Shown: positions 13,651 through 19,206 of the stretch, piece by piece | Layout: every line of letters starts with the position of its first letter | Position numbering within the stretch: position 1 is the first letter of the stretch | Source: Microbacteriaceae bacterium | GTDB lineage: Bacteria > Actinomycetota > Actinomycetes > Actinomycetales > Microbacteriaceae | Length of the DNA stretch: 19,206 nt | Assembly (NCBI GenBank): GCA_017744755.1 | Contig: JAGIAU010000012.1 | Coordinates: 1-19,206 of the forward strand | Direction: 5' to 3' | Notes under the pieces: model-generated | What the model saw: only the letters and a program-made list of their open reading frames with translations | The model's database searches: none | What the model was told of the DNA's origin: nothing | Program-made: the position numbers and the translations under genes

Positions 13651-14265
13651 GTGAACGCGACGGTGCAGCACGCCCTCCGCGACGCCATCCTCGGGCGCGA
13701 CCTCCCACCCGGTGCGAGCGTCACCGAGACCGCCGTCGCGAGCCGCTACGGCATCGCCCGGCAGACCGCGCGGCTCGCGATCGAACGGCTCGTCGCCGAC
13801 GGTCTGCTGCGGCGCGCGCCGCACCAGGCGGCGCGGGTGCCCGAGCTCGACGCGCAGGACATCCGGGACGTGTTCGACAGCCGTGCCGTCGTCGAGCAGG
13901 CCGCGATCGAGCGGCTCGCGCAGGCCGGCTCCATCCCCGCGGAGGCGCTCGCGGCGCACCGCGAGCCGCGCGCGCTCGCGGAGGACGCGCCGTTCGCGCG
14001 CATCGACGCGACCTTCCACCGCGCCCTCGTCGCCGGCCAGCCGAACGCGCGCCTCGCCCGCATGCACGAGCTGCTCATGGGCGAGATCGAGCTGTGCATC
14101 GCGCAGGTGCAGGCCGGGCGCGTGCTGCTGCCCGCCGAGATCGGCGCGCAGCACCAGGCGATCCTCGACGCCGTCACCGCCGGCGACGCGGCGCTCGCCG
14201 GACGGCTCGCCCGCGAGCACGTGCACGGCGCGCGCGACCGCCTCCTGAACCAGACCACCCACTGA
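13651..14265 (+). CDS. GntR-family regulator, FCD subfamily (possible lactate regulator)
   Basis: This 204-residue repressor has an N-terminal winged helix (about 5-65: ALRDAILGRDLPPGASVTE, then YGIARQTARLAIERLVADGLL) and an all-helical FCD ligand-binding domain. The FCD metal/ligand residues are visible as Asp119 and His123 (RIDATFH), His168 (AQHQAILDAV) and His190 (REHV). GTG at 13651 is preferred to the TTG at 13630 because the TTG lies upstream of the probable -10 and would not be transcribed from that promoter. It lies 22 bases before an L-lactate dehydrogenase-type N-terminus, and FCD regulators such as LldR often control lactate use, so lactate or another 2-hydroxy acid is a likely effector; that is inference. 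Confidence 0.83.
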   Translation: MNATVQHALRDAILGRDLPPGASVTETAVASRYGIARQTARLAIERLVADGLLRRAPHQAARVPELDAQDIRDVFDSRAVVEQAAIERLAQAGSIPAEALAAHREPRALAEDAPFARIDATFHRALVAGQPNARLARMHELLMGEIELCIAQVQAGRVLLPAEIGAQHQAILDAVTAGDAALAGRLAREHVHGARDRLLNQTTH

Positions 14266-14287
14266 CCCGACAAGGACGTCCACCGCG

Positions 14288-16264
<1,977 letters not shown>

Positions 16265-16307
16265 CGGCGCGGCGGCGTATCGGGACGCCGATGTCCGAGG
16301 TCGCGGC

Positions 16308-16313
16308 TACGCT
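16308..16313 (+). promoter_or_regulatory. Leaderless -10 element for the DnaQ-like exonuclease
   Basis: TACGCT lies six bases before the ATG at 16320, with only C-rich sequence and no ribosome binding site between, which fits a leaderless transcript independent of the upstream hybrid gene. Confidence 0.5.
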
Positions 16314-16319
16314 CGCCCC

Positions 16320-17033
16320 ATGACCTGGTACGACCGGCTGGTGGCGTTCGACACGGAGACGACCGGGATCGACGTGCGCACGACGCGCATCGTCTCCGCC
16401 TGCCTCGTGGAGCTGCAGCAGGGCGAGGTCGTGAAGCGCCAGGACTGGCTGCTCGACCCCGGGGTGGAGATCCCCGAGCAGGCGACCCGAGTGCACGGCA
16501 TCACGACGGAGCGCGCCCGCGAGGACGGCATGAGCGCTGCCGAGGGCGTGGCGTCGATCCTGCAGGCCGTGCGCGGCGTCCTGGACGCCGGGATCGGGCT
16601 CGTGGTCTACAACGCGCCGTACGACCTCTCGCTGCTCGCGCATGAGGCCGAGCGGCACCGGCTCGGGGCGCTCCTCCCCCAGCCGGTCGTCGACCCGATC
16701 ATCCTCGACAAGCAGGTCGACCGGTACCGGAAGGGCAAGCGGACCCTCGACCTGACCGCGGCGGCCTACGGCGTGCCGCTCCTCGACGCGCACGACGCCG
16801 GGGCGGACGCCATCGCGGCGGCGCAGATCGCGCACGCCATCGGCCTGCGCTACGGCGCGCAGCTGCCGGACGACGTCTGGGAGCTGCATCGCGCGCAGAT
16901 CGGCTGGGCGGCGGAGCAGCAGGCGGACTTCGCCCGCTACATGCGTCAGCGGGTGAATCCGGACTGGACCTCGGACCGGCCGGCGTGGCCCGGCGGGCGC
17001 GTCGACGGCGACGTCAGCATGGCGCTGAGCTGA
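16320..17033 (+). CDS. DnaQ-like DEDDh 3'-5' exonuclease
   Basis: The 237-residue protein is a complete DEDDh exonuclease related to the DNA polymerase III epsilon subunit. ExoI is FDTETTG with Asp11 and Glu13, ExoII is YNAPYDLSLL with Asp102, and ExoIII is HDAGADA with His158 and Asp163; these residues bind two metal ions and activate water. It lacks the other domains of full replicative or UvrC-fused epsilon paralogues, so it is a stand-alone nuclease of the kind commonly annotated in actinobacteria as 3'-5' exonuclease. DNA repair, proofreading in trans or RNA turnover are all possible. The C-terminal ~60 residues, rich in Trp and Arg (WELHRAQIGWAAEQQADF), are outside the catalytic core. 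It is convergent with rpmE2. Confidence 0.9.
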   Translation: MTWYDRLVAFDTETTGIDVRTTRIVSACLVELQQGEVVKRQDWLLDPGVEIPEQATRVHGITTERAREDGMSAAEGVASILQAVRGVLDAGIGLVVYNAPYDLSLLAHEAERHRLGALLPQPVVDPIILDKQVDRYRKGKRTLDLTAAAYGVPLLDAHDAGADAIAAAQIAHAIGLRYGAQLPDDVWELHRAQIGWAAEQQADFARYMRQRVNPDWTSDRPAWPGGRVDGDVSMALS

Positions 17034-17075
17034 GATCGCCGGGCGGAGCGGTCCCGAGAACGCGAAACGCGACGC

Positions 17076-17125
17076 ATCGAGATCTCGAAGTCTCGATACG
17101 CCGCGTCGCGGCCGCTGCACCCGCG
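17076..17125. repeat. Hairpin and REP-like element, copy A
   Basis: In the convergent gap between the exonuclease and rpmE2, ATCGAGA (17076-17082) and TCTCGAT (17091-17097) form a 7-bp stem with an eight-base loop that may terminate either transcript. From 17091 to 17125 the sequence begins TCTCGATACGCCGC and aligns with 18271-18304 at about 28 of 35 columns with one gap, suggesting a dispersed intergenic repeat. Confidence 0.45.
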
Positions 17126-17147
17126 AAGGCGGGCGGAGCAGGAAGCC

Positions 17148-17405
17148 TTACTTGGCGCCGAACTTCCCGCCGAAGCGCTGGTTGAACTTCTCGACGCGAC
17201 CGGCCGAGTCCATGATGCGCTGCTTGCCCGTGTAGAACGGGTGCGACTCCGAGGAGATCTCGACGTCGATGACGGGGTACGTGTTGCCGTCCTCCCACTC
17301 GATCGTCTTGTCGCTCGTCTTGGTCGAGCGCGTGAGGAACGCCTTGCCGGACGCGAGGTCGCGGAAGACGATGGCGCTGTACTCCGGGTGGATACCGGTC
17401 TTCAT
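17148..17405 (-). CDS. rpmE2: Ribosomal protein L31 type B (zinc-independent)
   Basis: This 85-residue protein begins MKTGIHPEYSAIVFRDLASG and contains NTYPVIDVEISSESHPFYTG and FNQRFGGKFG, the full pattern of type B L31 of the 50S subunit. It contains no cysteine at all, so it lacks the CxxC zinc site of the primary L31 and belongs to the zinc-independent form, which in many bacteria replaces the zinc form under zinc limitation through Zur. No recognisable Zur box is seen upstream. An AGGAG ribosome binding site precedes the ATG by eight bases, and a structured leader lies further upstream. Confidence 0.95.
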   Translation of the reverse strand: MKTGIHPEYSAIVFRDLASGKAFLTRSTKTSDKTIEWEDGNTYPVIDVEISSESHPFYTGKQRIMDSAGRVEKFNQRFGGKFGAK

Positions 17406-17464
17406 GGTGTGCTCCTGAAAAGTCCTGGGCCTCTGTAGCAGCAGAGGCCGACGGACGAGTCTAA
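17406..17464 (-). promoter_or_regulatory. rpmE2 promoter and stem-loop leader (candidate L31 autoregulatory leader)
   Basis: On the minus strand a TAGACT -10 (17464-17459) is followed by a leader of about 45 bases containing a perfect 8-bp hairpin, GGCCTCTG and CAGAGGCC (17428-17449, six-base loop), then a TTTT and the AGGAG site. A second small inverted repeat, GAGTCT-AAC-AGACTC (17457-17471), spans the -10 and the stop of the upstream ABC gene. Ribosomal protein leaders for L31 are known in actinobacteria; whether this hairpin belongs to that class is inference. It could instead terminate the ABC transcript. Confidence 0.5.
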
Positions 17465-17469
17465 CAGAC

Positions 17470-18252
17470 TCACGCCGCGAAGGCCGAGAAGCGCGAGCCG
17501 ATGCGGCTCACCTGGAGCCTCCGACCGAACGCGCCGGTCAGATGCTCCGAGGTGATGACCTGCCCGATCTCGCCGGTGGCGACGATCTGCCCGTCGCGCA
17601 GCAGCAGGGCGTGCCCGAATCCCGCCGGGATCTCCTCGACGTGGTGCGTGACCATGATGATCGCGGGGGCGCTCGGCGAGGGGGCGTAGCCGCCGAGGAG
17701 CTCGAGCAGCTCCTCGCGCGCGCCCAGGTCGAGCGAGGCGGCCGGCTCGTCGAGGAGCAGCAGCTCGGGGTCGGTCATGACGGCGCGGGCGATCTGCACG
17801 CGCTTGCGCTCGCCGTCGCTCAGCGTCCCGAAGCGCCGCTCGGCGAGATCGGCGAGCTTCCACTCCTTGAGCACGCGGCGGGCGCGGCGCTCGTCGACGT
17901 CCTCGTAGACCTCGTTCCACCGGCCGGCGACCGAGTAGGCGGCGGTCATGACGGCGTCGAGCACGATCTCGGAGTCCGGGATGAGCCGGGCCATGGCGCT
18001 CGAGGCGAAGCCGACCCGGGGGCGCAGGTCGAAGACGTCGGTCTTGCCGAGGCGTTCGCCGAGGACCTTGACCTTGCCCTTCGTCGGGTGGATGAGGGTC
18101 GCGGCGAGCTGCAGCAGCGTCGTCTTGCCGGCGCCGTTCGGCCCGAGGATGGCCCAGCGCTGCGTGGGGTCGACGGTCCAGTCGATGGGGCCGAGGATGG
18201 TGCGGCCGTCGCGGACGACGGTCGCTGCCTCGTACTCGAGCACGTTCTTCAT
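17470..18252 (-). CDS. Stand-alone ABC ATP-binding protein
   Basis: This 260-residue soluble ATPase has Walker A GPNGAGKTT (37-45), signature LSDGE (144-148), Walker B LLLLDEP (164-170) and a switch His at 203 (VTHHVEEIP). The family resembles ModF/YlmA-type ATPases (GPIDWTVDPTQRWAILGPNG at the start). No membrane permease or binding protein gene lies beside it, so its partner and substrate cannot be named; it may energise an unlinked transporter or have a non-transport role. ATG 18252 is used because the frame above it crosses a -10-like TAGGCT (18268-18263) ten bases upstream, leaving almost no leader. The gene ends within a small inverted repeat before rpmE2. Confidence 0.85.
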   Translation of the reverse strand: MKNVLEYEAATVVRDGRTILGPIDWTVDPTQRWAILGPNGAGKTTLLQLAATLIHPTKGKVKVLGERLGKTDVFDLRPRVGFASSAMARLIPDSEIVLDAVMTAAYSVAGRWNEVYEDVDERRARRVLKEWKLADLAERRFGTLSDGERKRVQIARAVMTDPELLLLDEPAASLDLGAREELLELLGGYAPSPSAPAIIMVTHHVEEIPAGFGHALLLRDGQIVATGEIGQVITSEHLTGAFGRRLQVSRIGSRFSAFAA

Positions 18253-18262
18253 GACGCGTTCC

Positions 18263-18268
18263 AGCCTA
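18263..18268 (-). promoter_or_regulatory. Candidate -10 for the ABC ATPase gene
   Basis: The minus strand reads TAGGCT ten bases before the ATG at 18252. Transcription start would fall about three or four bases before the start codon, a near-leaderless arrangement. Confidence 0.4.
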
Positions 18269-18270
18269 GG

Positions 18271-18304
18271 TCTCGATGCGCCGCTCCGTGGCGCTCGACC
18301 CGCG
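18271..18304. repeat. REP-like element, copy B
   Basis: This element shares TCTCGATRCGCCGC and ACCCGCG with 17091-17125. It contains a GCGCC/GGCGC hairpin (18278-18282, 18290-18294, seven-base loop) that could terminate the upstream glgA-like transcript on the minus strand. Confidence 0.45.
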
Positions 18305-18313
18305 GGGCCCGTC

Positions 18314-19206
18314 TCAGAGGAGCTGCGCGTAGAGGGCGCGCGTCGCATCGGCGATCGCGGTCCAGGAGAACTCGCGCTCGGCGCGCGCCCGACCGGCCCG
18401 GCCCATCTCGCGGGCGCGGGCGGGGTCCGAGACGACCTCGGCGAGCGCGGCCGCGAGATCGGCGACGAAGCGCTCCGGGTCGAGCGGCGTCCCCGTCCCG
18501 TCGTCGGCCTGCTCGATCGGCACGAGACGGCCCGTGACGCCGTCCTCGACGACCTCGGGGATGCCCCCGGTCGCGGTGCCGACGACCGCCGCCTCGCAGG
18601 CCATGGCCTCGAGGTTCACGATGCCGAGCGGCTCGTAGACGGAGGGGCAGACGAACGCGGTCGCGGCGGTCAGCACGGCCGACAGCTCCGCGACGGGCAG
18701 GTGCTCCTCGATCCACACGACACCGGTCCGCGACGCCTGGAGCGCGGCGACGCCGGCCTGCACCTCGGCCATGATCTCCGGTGTGTCCGGCGCGCCGGCG
18801 CAGAGCACGAGCTGCACCTCGGCGGGGAGGGAGCGCGCGGCCTGCAGCAGGTAGGGCAGTCCCTTCTGTCGGGTGATGCGGCCGACGAAGACGACGGAGG
18901 GCCGCGCCGGGTCGATGCCGAGGCGGGCGAGCGTCTCCGGCGACTCGCGCGGCCGCCACTTCTCCAGGTCGATGCCGTTGCGAATGGTGTGGACGCGCGC
19001 GGCGTCGAGCGCCGGATAGGACCGCAGGATGTCGCGCCGCATGCCGTCGCTCACCGCGATGACGGCGTCCGCCGACTCGATGGCCTCTCGCTCGATCCAC
19101 GAGGACAGCCGGTACCCGCCGCCGAGCTGCTCCGCCTTCCAAGGCCGCAGCGGCTCGAGGCTGTGGGCCGTCAGGACGTGCGGGATGCCGTGCAGGAGCT
19201 GCGCGG
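18314..19206 (-). CDS. glgA: GlgA/GlgM-type glucosyltransferase (GT4), N-terminus beyond right edge
   Basis: The 3' part of a gene encoding a GT-B fold glycosyltransferase of the actinobacterial GlgA type; 297 residues are visible and the 5' end lies outside the window. The visible part starts within HVLTAHSLEPLRPWKAEQLGGGYRLSSWIE, a strong signature of this family, followed by AVSDGMRRDIL, VHTIRNGIDLEKW, VVFVGRITRQKG and the donor-binding E-x7-E motif EPLGIVNLE. In mycobacteria the equivalent enzyme (GlgM) makes maltose-1-phosphate from ADP-glucose and glucose-1-phosphate, feeding GlgE alpha-glucan synthesis, and can also extend glycogen. This is the pathway in which trehalose synthase takes part, which is notable because the only trehalose synthase sequence here is a fragment. 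It is not possible to separate GlgA and GlgM roles from this fragment. Confidence 0.88.
   Translation of the reverse strand, partial: AQLLHGIPHVLTAHSLEPLRPWKAEQLGGGYRLSSWIEREAIESADAVIAVSDGMRRDILRSYPALDAARVHTIRNGIDLEKWRPRESPETLARLGIDPARPSVVFVGRITRQKGLPYLLQAARSLPAEVQLVLCAGAPDTPEIMAEVQAGVAALQASRTGVVWIEEHLPVAELSAVLTAATAFVCPSVYEPLGIVNLEAMACEAAVVGTATGGIPEVVEDGVTGRLVPIEQADDGTGTPLDPERFVADLAAALAEVVSDPARAREMGRAGRARAEREFSWTAIADATRALYAQLL

Noticed and set aside
17077..17088. 12-base palindrome TCGAGATCTCGA as a regulator site
   Set aside because: It lies between two convergent genes away from any start and is part of the hairpin there, so a terminator or repeat role is more likely.

Overview
The window is very GC-rich, gene-dense DNA from an actinobacterium. 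Short intergenic gaps, GTG starts, several likely leaderless starts, DtxR/IdeR-type iron boxes, an actinobacterial-type GlgA and a type B ribosomal protein L31 all fit the Actinomycetota, most likely Microbacteriaceae. The family assignment is inference. No tRNA, rRNA, transposase or CRISPR array is visible, and no gap without a gene reaches 300 bases.

Region 1 (1-6633) is an iron-regulated haem acquisition and degradation locus. Two secreted HtaA-domain proteins diverge from a promoter region holding two DtxR-like boxes. The rightward one ends in a WxL-like cell-wall domain and is followed by a membrane-anchored protein resembling the DUF916 WxL-interacting family. A third iron box overlaps the stop codon of that gene and precedes haem oxygenase, a FecCD-type haem permease and its ATPase. 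The likely flow is surface capture of haem, import by the ABC transporter and cleavage to release iron, all under iron repression. No haem-binding lipoprotein (HmuT) is seen here; it may lie left of the window.

Region 2 (6614-10100) holds a lipoate-protein ligase with its accessory domain at the N-terminus, a monoacylglycerol-lipase-like hydrolase, a long inverted repeat between them, and an LPXTG-anchored surface protein with propeller-like repeats.

Region 3 (10084-13531) is a tight leftward operon of circularly permuted ATP-grasp, alpha-E and transglutaminase-like proteins, a conserved trio predicted to make or modify a peptide but still functionally obscure.

Region 4 (13608-16264) starts with an FCD-type GntR regulator with its own operator-promoter. 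It is followed by the most unusual object in the window: one open frame whose first ~294 residues are an FMN-dependent L-lactate dehydrogenase and whose remaining ~364 residues are the C-terminal part of trehalose synthase. The join lies at a segment (15149-15169) that both parent families encode in similar form. It looks like an in-frame deletion or an assembly chimera; neither enzyme would be complete.

Region 5 (16308-19206) holds a DnaQ-like exonuclease, zinc-independent L31 (rpmE2) with a structured leader, an orphan ABC ATPase, and the C-terminal part of a GlgA/GlgM-type glucosyltransferase that runs off the right edge. Two REP-like repeat copies sit in the gaps.
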